Of a DNA stretch of 36,202 nt, positions 13,016-19,816 are shown piece after piece. The notes beneath the pieces were generated by a model. The model was not told where the DNA came from and searched no databases. It saw nothing but the letters and a program-made list of their open reading frames with translations. The position numbers and the translations under genes are program-made. How positions within the stretch are numbered: the first letter of the stretch is position 1; each line of letters starts with the position of its first letter. Source of the stretch: a virus; IMG/VR virus record IMGVR_UViG_3300030102_004950, positions 1 to 36,202 of that record, one strand, 5' to 3'.

Positions 13016-13431
13016 GTACGAGAGCTTGTTACGTTTTCAAAGGCGATAATGCTTTTGGTGAAAAAGATAATATAACCATTTACAAACACCATGACGGTTA
13101 TCCCGCTGGTGGCATGACCTGGATTAAGTTGGCCAAGGACTTCGCTAAGAAGTTGCCTACAGATGAGTTTGATGAATCTCTTTATCCCAGGGAGGCAATG
13201 GTGACAGGTTTCATGGCTTGTCCAAAGATTACAAATTCTGCTAAAGAATTTACACCTCACTTTGAGTGTCACGGCGATCTTGATTATCACTATGAGATCA
13301 CTGGTATGGATAAGGTTGAGATCTACCAACACAGAAGAGACGCAAACTGTGTTGACAATATCAGTTTAATTTTTGAGGGCACTATTGAAGAGGCCTTTGA
13401 AAAATACACTAAAGACCTGGAGGTGGCTTAA
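13012..13431 (+). CDS. Unknown phage protein with a YKHHDGYP motif
   Basis: 139 aa. It begins MSTRACYVFKG, then ITIYKHHDGYPAGG. Short phage proteins of unknown function often start MSTR followed by a strand and a [YH]xHxDGYP motif, so this looks like a member of that loose group. Several His and Cys residues (H107, H109, C115) could bind metal. The 5' ATGA overlap and a 3' TAATG junction tie it to its neighbours. The C-terminus EVA repeats in other proteins of this operon because it carries the GGAGGTGGC ribosome site. Confidence 0.6.
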   Translation: MSTRACYVFKGDNAFGEKDNITIYKHHDGYPAGGMTWIKLAKDFAKKLPTDEFDESLYPREAMVTGFMACPKITNSAKEFTPHFECHGDLDYHYEITGMDKVEIYQHRRDANCVDNISLIFEGTIEEAFEKYTKDLEVA

Positions 13432-13676
13432 TGATTACCTACGAAGATAAAAAAGTCACTGCAAAGACTTACGCGAAACACAATGTTTCAGATCACTTAA
13501 TGAAACTCTTTGACAACCCAGAAAAATACCTGGGTTGCGAGTTTGAAGATTTTACTGGGAAGGAGAAGGAGGAGGTCCTCAAGCATATTAGTTTGTTTGA
13601 GGACCGCGTTCACAAACTCCTGGGAGTTAAGTTCAAAGAAATAATTAGCACGACTAATTTTAAAAAGGTGATATGA
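13431..13676 (+). CDS. Unknown helical protein
   Basis: 81 aa, lysine- and glutamate-rich, mostly helical (DHLMKLFDNPEKYLGCEF, KEEVLKHISLFEDRVHKLL). The start is fixed by the TAATG junction and the GGAGGTGGC site. No domain recognised. Its stop overlaps the start of the next small gene by four bases. Confidence 0.5.
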   Translation: MITYEDKKVTAKTYAKHNVSDHLMKLFDNPEKYLGCEFEDFTGKEKEEVLKHISLFEDRVHKLLGVKFKEIISTTNFKKVI

Positions 13677-13852
13677 ATAAAAACCAATTTCAAAAAGGTA
13701 GCAAATTGTTTTTTCCAGACGGATATGGAACGGTGTTAGATGGGCCAAAAAAATTGTATGAAGTTAAGATTTGGTTTACCGACGGATCAAACGCGGGTAT
13801 TCACTATCTTTCAGAAAAACAAATAAAAAAACTACAACAGGAGTCGTTATGA
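13673..13852 (+). CDS. Small beta-rich protein, unknown
   Basis: 59 aa, MNKNQFQKGSKLFFPDGYG and later YEVKIWFTDGSNAGIHYLS, ending with a lysine-rich helix. Strand pattern and size recall short SH3-like or tudor-like barrels, but no family is recognised. It starts at an ATGA overlap with the gene before and ends at an ATGA overlap with the gene after, so both ends are supported by the cluster's coupling rule. Confidence 0.5.
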   Translation: MNKNQFQKGSKLFFPDGYGTVLDGPKKLYEVKIWFTDGSNAGIHYLSEKQIKKLQQESL

Positions 13853-14058
13853 AAAAATTTTCTGATACTGCTTATCTGGTCCTTATGGACACGTTTACTA
13901 AATACCTGGAGAAAAAACACAATCTACCTTTTGACCAGATTGAGATAAAAGATATAGATCCAGAAGATCTACGGATCTGGAAAGAGATTGAAAACATGCG
14001 CGGCATTAAGATTGGATTTACAATTAAAGATAGGCCAGAAAAAAAGGTACTTCACTAA
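13849..14058 (+). CDS. Unknown charged protein
   Basis: 69 aa. The ATG at 13849 is chosen because it overlaps the previous stop (ATGA) and has CAGGAG upstream; the frame is open further back but inside another gene. MKKFSDTAYLVLMDTFTKYL begins a helix, followed by an acidic stretch (IEIKDIDPEDLRIWKEIE) and a basic end. No domain recognised. Confidence 0.5.
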   Translation: MKKFSDTAYLVLMDTFTKYLEKKHNLPFDQIEIKDIDPEDLRIWKEIENMRGIKIGFTIKDRPEKKVLH

Positions 14059-14291
14059 TGAACGATAAAGAAAAAGATACAGAGATTAAACAGGTGGCCC
14101 AGCGTTTCAAAGTTATCTGCAACGAGCAGATTGAAGAGATCGAGGATCGTTTGCCTAAAGTTGTGGATCCTCTGGAACGCGATAGCTTGCTCAAAAGGAT
14201 CGACGCCCTGGAACAAATTGCAGACGAGGCAAACGCCAGGGCCGAAGAAATGATTAACGCTTACTATAAGAAAAAGCACAACTTAGATTAA
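14058..14291 (+). CDS. Small coiled-coil protein
   Basis: 77 aa, nearly all charged helix (EEIEDRLPKVVDPLERDSLL, KRIDALEQIADEANARAEEM). Likely forms a coiled-coil dimer or helical hairpin. The ATG shares one base with the previous stop. No family recognised; small helical proteins of this type can be anti-host inhibitors or structural adaptors. Confidence 0.5.
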   Translation: MNDKEKDTEIKQVAQRFKVICNEQIEEIEDRLPKVVDPLERDSLLKRIDALEQIADEANARAEEMINAYYKKKHNLD

Positions 14292-14295
14292 CATT

Positions 14296-14883
14296 ATGAA
14301 GATCTATAAAATTAATTTTACTTTAGCAAAACTTTTTTACCAGGAGTTTCATAGAACCAATAAACCGCCCGTAGGTCATAAAGTAAGTTATGTTGGCCTA
14401 CTTGGCGATAAGTGGACTTTTCTAACTTATGCAGATTTTTTTGATCTTCCAGGTGACTGGGTAGAAGATCTTAATGACGATATTATGATTAGATCAAACG
14501 ATTCTGGGGATCCATGTATTTATACTAGAGGCAAAATTGTTGGCGTCTGCTCAATCGGCAGGCCCGTTGCCAGGTGGAAGGATCCTGCCGTCTATGAGAT
14601 TACAAGGATTTGTTTTAACTTTTGGCCTCAATCTAACAGAGAAAAAAAATACTTTAGCAAATTGATACGAGCGGCGATTGATGATTTCAAATCTTTACAT
14701 CCTGTTTCTAAGTTTGTGACTTACATTCACGAGAATCAAAGTGGACGTTATTTAGAATATGCTGGATTTAAAAAAGATAAGCATATTAGCTATTCAAAAA
14801 ATGATAAGGGTTGGGGATCTAGGAAAAATAGATCCAGCTCAGATCTATCGTCAAAATACAGATTTACAAGGGAGGTAGCTTGA
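14296..14883 (+). CDS. XF1762-type GNAT-fold acyltransferase-like protein
   Basis: 195 aa. It follows the pattern of the XF1762 family of phage/prophage proteins, a GNAT-related group compared by some with the Mu Mom fold: PPVGHKVSYVG (24-34), IVGVCSIGRPVAR (81-93), YEITRICF (100-107), a helix KLIRAAIDDF, FVTYIHENQSGRYLEYAGFK (140-159) and a basic C-terminus. A 40-residue acidic, aromatic insertion (about 37-78) separates the first two motifs. GNAT enzymes transfer acyl groups from acyl-CoA; the Mom protein modifies adenine in DNA. Substrate here is unknown, and a DNA-modifying role is speculative. The end overlaps the next start as TTGA. Confidence 0.7.
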   Translation: MKIYKINFTLAKLFYQEFHRTNKPPVGHKVSYVGLLGDKWTFLTYADFFDLPGDWVEDLNDDIMIRSNDSGDPCIYTRGKIVGVCSIGRPVARWKDPAVYEITRICFNFWPQSNREKKYFSKLIRAAIDDFKSLHPVSKFVTYIHENQSGRYLEYAGFKKDKHISYSKNDKGWGSRKNRSSSDLSSKYRFTREVA

Positions 14884-15131
14884 AACAGATAGAAGAAATA
14901 AAACTGCGTAAGGACATTCAGATCCTTAACGATAAATACAACATAAGTATTTTGGCCATGTCAAAACACTTTAATTTATCTACCGAAAGGACACTAAGAG
15001 AGTTTTTGGTTATGGGAAGAACCTTAAAACCAAGTAACTTTAATTTGATAAAAGCTGGTGTCCAGGACTTAATTCAGCAGGTAGAATCTGCGAATCAATA
15101 CAAAGGTTTTGAGGGAGGTAGCGATGATTGA
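14880..15131 (+). CDS. Small HTH-like protein, TTG start
   Basis: 83 aa. The TTG at 14880 overlaps the previous stop (TTGA) and lies five bases after GGGAGG, so it is the best start. The middle (YNISILAMSKHFNLSTERTL) reads as a helix-turn-helix-like segment, followed by REFLVMGRTLKPSNF and an amphipathic helix. It could be a small DNA-binding regulator of the early operons, but the HTH is not convincing enough to name a family. Confidence 0.5.
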   Translation: MKQIEEIKLRKDIQILNDKYNISILAMSKHFNLSTERTLREFLVMGRTLKPSNFNLIKAGVQDLIQQVESANQYKGFEGGSDD

Positions 15132-15267
15132 TATTTTACTGTGGGGCCTGGCACTGTTTGTGCTATGGAATGTTTTGAGTGTTGTATTTGTCTATTCCAG
15201 GCGTTGGGTGGATAGGAATAAATACAATGAAGATATTATTAAATGCAAATGGAGGAAAAATGGATAA
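15124..15267 (+). CDS. Small membrane protein
   Basis: 47 aa, MIDILLWGLALFVLWNVLSV followed by a basic tail (SRRWVDRNKY, KCKWRKNG): one N-terminal TM helix with positive residues after it, so the C-terminus should face the cytoplasm. The start overlaps the previous gene by eight bases with GGGAGGTAGCG upstream. Function unknown; small inner-membrane proteins in early phage operons sometimes block superinfection. Confidence 0.5.
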   Translation: MIDILLWGLALFVLWNVLSVVFVYSRRWVDRNKYNEDIIKCKWRKNG

Positions 15268-15466
15268 ATACTTTTGGACTTTGGATTTACTGTTTAGATC
15301 TAACTGGCAGGACTGCAAACCTGGACAGCTTAGAAATATGATGAAAAAATATTTAAAACGCGATCACGATGTATTTGATGGCGCTGATTACATAATCGGT
15401 ATTTACAAAACCGATTTCGCGCATCAATATCAAGGTGACGCATTGGAGGCATTAGACGCATTATGA
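15260..15466 (+). CDS. Unknown protein
   Basis: 68 aa from the ATG at 15260, five bases after GGAGGAAA and overlapping the previous stop. MDKYFWTLDLLFRSNWQDC, then KPGQLRNMMKKYLKRDHD and YIIGIYKTDFAHQYQGDA. Helical with no TM segment, no family recognised. An upstream in-frame start exists but would lie inside the preceding membrane gene. Confidence 0.5.
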   Translation: MDKYFWTLDLLFRSNWQDCKPGQLRNMMKKYLKRDHDVFDGADYIIGIYKTDFAHQYQGDALEALDAL

Positions 15467-15570
15467 AACTAAAAATCATTGCTGATAAAATTTTATTTTG
15501 TTTTTTATGGGCCATTATATTAATTTTTTTATATTTTTTTTGGTCTAAATTTTTAGGGTGGATATTATGA
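15463..15570 (+). CDS. 35-residue membrane peptide
   Basis: MKLKIIADKILFCFLWAI continuing into a very hydrophobic, Phe-rich helix that ends WSKFLGWIL. ATGA-type overlaps at both ends (with the 68-aa gene before and the 52-aa gene after) support translation. One TM segment with a basic N-terminus. Role unknown. Very T-rich DNA encodes it. Confidence 0.4.
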   Translation: MKLKIIADKILFCFLWAIILIFLYFFWSKFLGWIL

Positions 15571-15725
15571 GTGAAGTTTACACTGTAGAGGATGAAAAGT
15601 TTTACACCGTCCAGGTTGACGGTATTGAGGTTCCAGAACACCTTAGATATCTGCCAGCTGATACCATAAGGATGTTAAGACAGCTGTGGAGTCACGGCTG
15701 GGGAATACCACCTAAGACCGATTAG
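15567..15725 (+). CDS. Small soluble protein, unknown
   Basis: 52 aa, MSEVYTVEDEKFYTVQVDGI, then VPEHLRYLPADTIRMLRQLW and a Gly/Pro end. It starts at an ATGA overlap, preceded by a weak AGGGTGG. A beta hairpin plus one helix is suggested. No family recognised. Confidence 0.45.
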   Translation: MSEVYTVEDEKFYTVQVDGIEVPEHLRYLPADTIRMLRQLWSHGWGIPPKTD

Positions 15726-15728
15726 TGA

Positions 15729-16076
15729 ATGGACCAGGATCAAAGTTCTCTCTGCAAGACTGTATATATGATCCTGGTCTCATTCCTTGATTTAAAAAGC
15801 GTTAAGTCATTAGAAGATTATTGGCTTTCAAATGTTGAGGCCATTGATATTATTAAAAACAATGATAAAGATTTATACGAAAAACTAATATCTAAATTTA
15901 AGGAAAAAAAAGATGAGATTAACCTTGTTGCTAACGGAAAGACAGAAGGCCTTGATGATAAGAGTGTTGAGCGATTACGCGACGCCCAAGCTAGACTCGA
16001 AAAACAAAGACGACAAAGACGAAGTAGCCGATATTCAGAACATCATCCAAATGCTCGCTTTTGGAAGAAACCATGA
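15729..16076 (+). CDS. Unknown protein with a basic C-terminus
   Basis: 115 aa. An acidic, helical middle (YWLSNVEAIDIIKNNDKDLY, EKLISKFKEKKDEINLV) is followed by a strongly basic end (KQRRQRRSSRYSEHH), which suggests nucleic-acid contact. No clear ribosome site precedes the ATG; translation may be coupled to the gene before, three bases away. An 11-base inverted repeat sits over the first codons and could form an RNA hairpin that controls initiation. No family recognised. Confidence 0.5.
   Translation: MDQDQSSLCKTVYMILVSFLDLKSVKSLEDYWLSNVEAIDIIKNNDKDLYEKLISKFKEKKDEINLVANGKTEGLDDKSVERLRDAQARLEKQRRQRRSSRYSEHHPNARFWKKP
15732..15779 (+). repeat. Perfect 11-base inverted repeat at the 5' end of a gene
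   Basis: GACCAGGATCA (15732-15742) and TGATCCTGGTC (15769-15779) are exact reverse complements with 26 bases between. Each arm contains both a CCWGG and a GATC site. In RNA they would pair just after the ATG at 15729. Confidence 0.65.
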
Positions 16077-16252
16077 ATAAGAAAAGGCCTTACGAGGTGA
16101 AGGCTGTTTTATCAATAGACGATGCACCGAACATAACTCAAGATCAACTCTATCAAATTTTTTTTGAGGCCCTTAGAAACAAAAAGTTAAATCATTTCGA
16201 GATTACGGGTGGTGGTTTTCGTAGTGCTCCAGATCACTGGAGAAAAGACTAA
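16073..16252 (+). CDS. Small unknown protein, last gene of the rightward cluster
   Basis: 59 aa from the ATG at 16073 that overlaps the preceding stop (ATGA). KRPYEVKAVLSIDDAPNITQ, then a helix DQLYQIFFEALRNKKL and FEITGGGFRSAPDHWRKD, a beta-alpha-beta-like order. No family recognised. The stop overlaps by three bases the stop of the convergent gene on the minus strand, leaving no room for an intergenic terminator. Confidence 0.5.
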   Translation: MNKKRPYEVKAVLSIDDAPNITQDQLYQIFFEALRNKKLNHFEITGGGFRSAPDHWRKD

Positions 16253-17805
16253 AGAGATCCTATTCCCTGGTCCTGGCTATCTATCATTGCAGTTGCGCTG
16301 GCGGCCGCCGCTATTGGTGCCGCTGAAAAGAACTGATCTTTGAATTGTTGTCTGATTTTACCTTTGCCATAGTCTTTATCAATATCGTCAAATTTTTGTT
16401 TTATTACTTTAAGGCCTCTTTTTTCTAGGATATCAATAACCTCTTGGCTGGTTGCCTCTGGAACGATGGCCCCAGCAAATTCATCAAAACCAACAGATCT
16501 AATAGGTTTGGCCTCGAAGTATTCCACGGGCCGCATAGCGTTTAGTCTAAGAGACGTGGCTATTTCGCTTGCCGCCTTTTCTAAACTTTTGGCACCAGAT
16601 CTTCCGTCTGCATAAAAGTCTAAAGCATTTTCCACTATAGATTCGATGGTGTCGTCACCCATTTTTAAGCCTTCACCGATATTGTTTATAATATCCCCAG
16701 TGTTTCCACTTAATTCTGGATCCACATCTTCCAGGATTTGTTGGATATCATCAAACAGATCGAAAACCTCATCATCTTTAGCAAGCATTTCTTTTCTGTT
16801 TTTTATGTCGGCCAAACTTTCAAATCTTTCGGACATAAGCGCCCTTAGTCTGTTGGACCCGAACATACCTAAACCGCCCTCTCCACCTCTTTGAGTGTCT
16901 TGAACCATGTTTTCAACTACATTGTCTAGGGTGTAAGGTTTTACAGTTGTATCAAAAGGATCAATAGCAAATCCAGTGTCTTTGTCAATCCTGCCAGCAA
17001 TAAAAACACCGTCCTGGCTTAAATATTTGTCTTTTTCTTTATTTAACCATTGTTGAAATTTTCTCGATGATGTTACTTTATCCTGGCCTGTATCTTTTAA
17101 ATATGCCCTTTTCAAATATTCGGGTGCAATTTGTGAGTCAAAGGTAAGTTCTATAATTTCTGATTTATCTATAACGCTGGAACCTATATCTTTATTTTCT
17201 AAACTTCTGAGTGTTCCTGCTAATTTTTCATCCCCATATTTTTCTAAATATTTATCAGCCGCTCCTGGCTTTGCTAGGCGTAATTTTTTCGGGGCCCTGG
17301 GTGTGTAAGCATCGGCAGAGTAAATTTTGTTCCTGGGATCCACTAGAGGATCGAATTTTTCGGGTTTACCAATCAACTGTATATTTCCAAAACCAGTGAA
17401 GGGTTGATCGCCTTTCATAACTGCAATACTTGGTGACGGGATTCCGTCCATGTTGTCAAAACTTTTAATTGCCTCTTCGGAGGTGTTGTGCACAAAAACC
17501 AGGTCTTTCGGATCCGCCTCTTTGGCTACTGCGGCGATACCTTTACCAGCCGCTACCACAGGTTTTACTGCGCCTAGTCCAGATAACGCATAGTCCACGG
17601 GAGTTTCTACTGCAAATAGGGATCCTATTCCGCGGCCCACCTTTTGTAATTTCCGTATCACTGGATCGGAGCTGAACTGCGATTTTTGCATTTCTAACAC
17701 TTCCGCGGGACTCAAAGGTGCCGCTATGGCCCCAGGGCCAGCCGCCAAGATATCTTTTGGACTTGGTGCTTGGTAATCGAAGATGTTGACCTTGTCTAGC
17801 TCCAT
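16249..17805 (-). CDS. Polyvalent/effector-type protein, possibly virion-associated
   Basis: 518 aa. The N-terminal 100 residues are Ala/Gly-rich with weak hydrophobic patches, and the C-terminus ends in another (PIAAAASATAMIDS). Residues about 102-172 carry LVFVHNTSEEAI, IPSPSIAVMK, TGFGNIQLIG and IYSADAYTPRAP. I recognise this pattern from domains inside very large phage and mobile-element 'polyvalent' proteins, which often accompany ADP-ribosyltransferase or peptidase effectors. The remainder is helical and acidic with no known motif. The ATG lies six bases after a TATACT -10, so it may have its own leaderless transcript. Enzymatic function is not shown. It could be an ejected anti-host protein, like the 452-aa protein at 8789. 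Confidence 0.5.
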   Translation of the reverse strand: MELDKVNIFDYQAPSPKDILAAGPGAIAAPLSPAEVLEMQKSQFSSDPVIRKLQKVGRGIGSLFAVETPVDYALSGLGAVKPVVAAGKGIAAVAKEADPKDLVFVHNTSEEAIKSFDNMDGIPSPSIAVMKGDQPFTGFGNIQLIGKPEKFDPLVDPRNKIYSADAYTPRAPKKLRLAKPGAADKYLEKYGDEKLAGTLRSLENKDIGSSVIDKSEIIELTFDSQIAPEYLKRAYLKDTGQDKVTSSRKFQQWLNKEKDKYLSQDGVFIAGRIDKDTGFAIDPFDTTVKPYTLDNVVENMVQDTQRGGEGGLGMFGSNRLRALMSERFESLADIKNRKEMLAKDDEVFDLFDDIQQILEDVDPELSGNTGDIINNIGEGLKMGDDTIESIVENALDFYADGRSGAKSLEKAASEIATSLRLNAMRPVEYFEAKPIRSVGFDEFAGAIVPEATSQEVIDILEKRGLKVIKQKFDDIDKDYGKGKIRQQFKDQFFSAAPIAAAASATAMIDSQDQGIGSL

Positions 17806-17811
17806 TGAGCT

Positions 17812-17841
17812 AGTATATCAATGAAAAGCGGGACCCGTAAA
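17812..17841 (-). promoter_or_regulatory. Candidate promoter giving a leaderless transcript
   Basis: Minus strand TTTACG (17836-17841), 18-base spacer, TATACT (17812-17817), then six bases and the ATG of the 518-aa gene. No ribosome site precedes that ATG. The elements lie inside the end of the oxygenase gene. Confidence 0.45.
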
Positions 17842-18369
17842 CCAAACAACCAGGACAAAACGGTCGCCTTTGGTGATTGGATTGACTTTATGCGGTAAAA
17901 ACGAGCTGAAAGCGACAACATCGCCCACATTTGGCCGCGTGCAACTACCGACTTCGCCGGTCCTAAAGCAAAATTCGCCGCCTTCGTATTCATCATTTAG
18001 TAGTATAGATGCGCTTATCTTGCGATTTGCGGCCTCTTCGGGCCCTAAGTCGATGTGATACTCATACCCGTTACTCGGAGCCTTATAATGGATGATTTGT
18101 GCGGTTTCTATGCCAGAAATGGCGTAATTAAAGTATTTATTGACCGTGTTGCCGACTTTGTTGAGGATCTTATAGATCCTTTCGGCTTGGTGGTCGATAA
18201 AATAGACGTCGGCATCGCGTGTGGACTTCTCTTCGGTTTGTTCGTTGTTCTTATGAACCAGGCCGGATGTCGGCGTTTGGTCGGTAATGTAGTCCATGAA
18301 AACCGCGACTTCGTCGGGGCCTACTGAGCAACCGGTGACTCCGTGCCGCGGATCCGGTTTCTGGGCCAT
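17818..18369 (-). CDS. 2OG-Fe(II) oxygenase, prolyl-hydroxylase-like
   Basis: 183 aa. The double-stranded beta-helix motifs are complete: H105-x-D107 in YEYHIDLG, a distal His160 in FLPHKV, and Arg170 in GDRFVLVVWF that would bind 2-oxoglutarate. The EGGEFCF and GDVVAFSS stretches are typical of the P4H-like branch. Such enzymes hydroxylate protein or other substrates using Fe(II), O2 and 2-oxoglutarate; phage versions are common in marine viruses, with unknown targets. It lies two bases downstream of the PD-(D/E)XK nuclease gene and 12 bases before the 518-aa gene, all minus strand. It is one of three unrelated-looking 2OG oxygenases in the window. Confidence 0.85.
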   Translation of the reverse strand: MAQKPDPRHGVTGCSVGPDEVAVFMDYITDQTPTSGLVHKNNEQTEEKSTRDADVYFIDHQAERIYKILNKVGNTVNKYFNYAISGIETAQIIHYKAPSNGYEYHIDLGPEEAANRKISASILLNDEYEGGEFCFRTGEVGSCTRPNVGDVVAFSSFLPHKVNPITKGDRFVLVVWFTGPAFH

Positions 18370-18370
18370 A

Positions 18371-18793
18371 CTAATTTTCTTCCTCTAGGATTCTATACTT
18401 ATCCCAGTTATCGGCCAGGATATTGAGCCAATCATCAATTCCGATCACACAAATTTTTTGGTTGTCTGGGTCCCATTCGGTGTTTACTGCGTGTAGGGGT
18501 ATGGCCACTCGGATAGGGGTGCGGTTGAACTTAAAAATCAGAGCAGGAATCTTTCCATTACTGGAACTGCAAACTTGATCCCACCAGGAGGACTTCAGCC
18601 ATTTGCCTTCTTTATATGATTTACATTCAACCGCGTGAAAAGGTATGTCCAGGTCGCAAAGATCTTTTTCCTGGTATTGAACCAGGTTGCGTTTGGTTCG
18701 GAAGTCGATGCCTTGACGCTCGAAAAAGTCGTTGAGAATGTTTGCTACTTGACGCTCAAAACTAGCGCCCTTGTTTCGGCTGTTAATCGGCAT
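18371..18793 (-). CDS. PD-(D/E)XK nuclease, Holliday-junction-resolvase-like
   Basis: 140 aa. NKGASFERQVANIL (helix with the conserved Glu), then RTKRN, the Asp in KDLCDLDIPFHAVECKSYK (active-site D..ECK), and SSWWDQVCSSSNGKIPALIF where a following helix contributes Gln. This order matches small archaeal-type or phage Holliday-junction resolvases and related restriction-like nucleases. It would resolve branched DNA before packaging. It precedes the 2OG oxygenase by one base and follows a 347-base gene-free stretch that separates it from the small terminase. The catalytic set is complete by eye; junction specificity is inferred from length and order. Confidence 0.7.
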   Translation of the reverse strand: MPINSRNKGASFERQVANILNDFFERQGIDFRTKRNLVQYQEKDLCDLDIPFHAVECKSYKEGKWLKSSWWDQVCSSSNGKIPALIFKFNRTPIRVAIPLHAVNTEWDPDNQKICVIGIDDWLNILADNWDKYRILEEEN

Positions 18794-19140
18794 TTATTGA
18801 GTGTATTAAATTCTATAAATTTTTGCAAAATTTTTTTAGAATCATTTTTTGTTGTGATTTTATGTGTCTAACTTAGTTATATTTACCTCGGCCACAGCGC
18901 TGGCCATATTTGGGGTATAGGGGTCCCAAACTTTTGCGGATCCAGCTAAAAAACTGGTTCCCAGGGACTCCAATTTTATGCGCTGTTACTGTTGTGCTCA
19001 CAAGGCTACGATAGATCTACAGAAAGTTATACAGATTTACAGTCGTAAGTCATTGATTTAAGGTTATTTTTTGGCAAAAGATAAATTTTCCAAAATTTTT
19101 TGGTGTCACCGCGAACGCGGGCGAAAACGAAGTTAAATTA
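18794..19140. other. Gene-free stretch with several small inverted repeats (possible packaging or termination region)
   Basis: No credible ORF on either strand and no recognised tRNA. It contains CCAAAATTTTTTGG (19090-19103, palindromic arms with a TT centre), CCGCGAACGCGG (19109-19120, a tight hairpin reading either way), CCAG-8-CTGG near 18951, and the GGCCA-6-TGGCC hairpin near 18888-18903. Two hairpins lie just after the terS stop on the minus strand and might end that transcript. Being next to terS, the region could hold the cos or pac site, but nothing proves it. Confidence 0.5.
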
Positions 19141-19644
19141 CTACTTATCCTTTGGTGAGTAAGTTGAGGTTTCAGCACCGAGTAATTGACCCAGGCGCTC
19201 CTTGATTTGATCCTTGCTCATCTTCTCAAGGTTGGCATTGATGTTTATATTCTGGGATCTATTTATTGATAAACCGCCGAGCTGATTCAGTTCTTTAATA
19301 GCAGATACAGCCGCATTAAATTGGCCAGATTCGTATGCAGTTTCCATAATCTTCCACAACATTGTTCCGGTCTTTTGTGGTGTGATCGCGTACTTTTCTG
19401 CCAGCTCATCTTGCTTAACTCTTATGGCCCGAACCACATTCGGATGATGTTTACCAGATAACAATTTGTTTGCCGAGACAGCAGGGAATTCATAACCAGC
19501 TTTTCTGGCCGCCTCAGTTTGTCCACATGCTCCTTCGGTGTAATGCCAAACGAATGACGCTTGCATTTCAGTCAACCCAAACTCTTCATCTTTCTCAAAT
19601 TGAACCGGTGTTGTTACGACTTTATCCTTTGGTTTCTTCGGCAT
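19141..19644 (-). CDS. terS: Terminase small subunit
   Basis: 167 aa. FGLTEMQASFVWHYTEG, QTEAARKAGYEFPAVSANK and a following VVRAIRVKQDELAEKYAI segment match the Terminase_2-type small subunit: an N-terminal helix-turn-helix that recognises the phage packaging site, then helical oligomerisation region. It forms a ring that brings the DNA to the large terminase motor. The large subunit normally follows directly, but here the next gene downstream is a nuclease after 347 bases. The ATG at 19642-19644 has a GGAATAAC upstream and lies one base after the previous stop. A Ser/Thr/Lys-rich C-terminus (STYSPKDK) is usual for contact with the large subunit. Confidence 0.8.
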   Translation of the reverse strand: MPKKPKDKVVTTPVQFEKDEEFGLTEMQASFVWHYTEGACGQTEAARKAGYEFPAVSANKLLSGKHHPNVVRAIRVKQDELAEKYAITPQKTGTMLWKIMETAYESGQFNAAVSAIKELNQLGGLSINRSQNININANLEKMSKDQIKERLGQLLGAETSTYSPKDK

Positions 19645-19645
19645 G

Positions 19646-19816
19646 TTATTCCTCTACAAATGCTATGTATTCATTGTCGTCTATCTTGAGTATTGCAATC
19701 AAGTCCTGGCCCTTATATTTTCTGGCCACACCTGTAAATGATTTTGCCTGGACGACATCGGTTTTGATTTCATGTTCACCGTAGCTCATAACCAGTTTGA
19801 TTTGTTTTAGATCCAT
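19646..19816 (-). CDS. Small protein upstream of terS, unknown
   Basis: 56 aa. MDLKQIKLVMSYGEHEIKTD, then VVQAKSFTGVARKYKGQDL and a short strand end. Predicted beta-rich with a basic middle. No clear ribosome site precedes either ATG (first or Met10), so the start is uncertain. It ends one base before terS, which argues that it is real and co-expressed. Confidence 0.45.
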   Translation of the reverse strand: MDLKQIKLVMSYGEHEIKTDVVQAKSFTGVARKYKGQDLIAILKIDDNEYIAFVEE

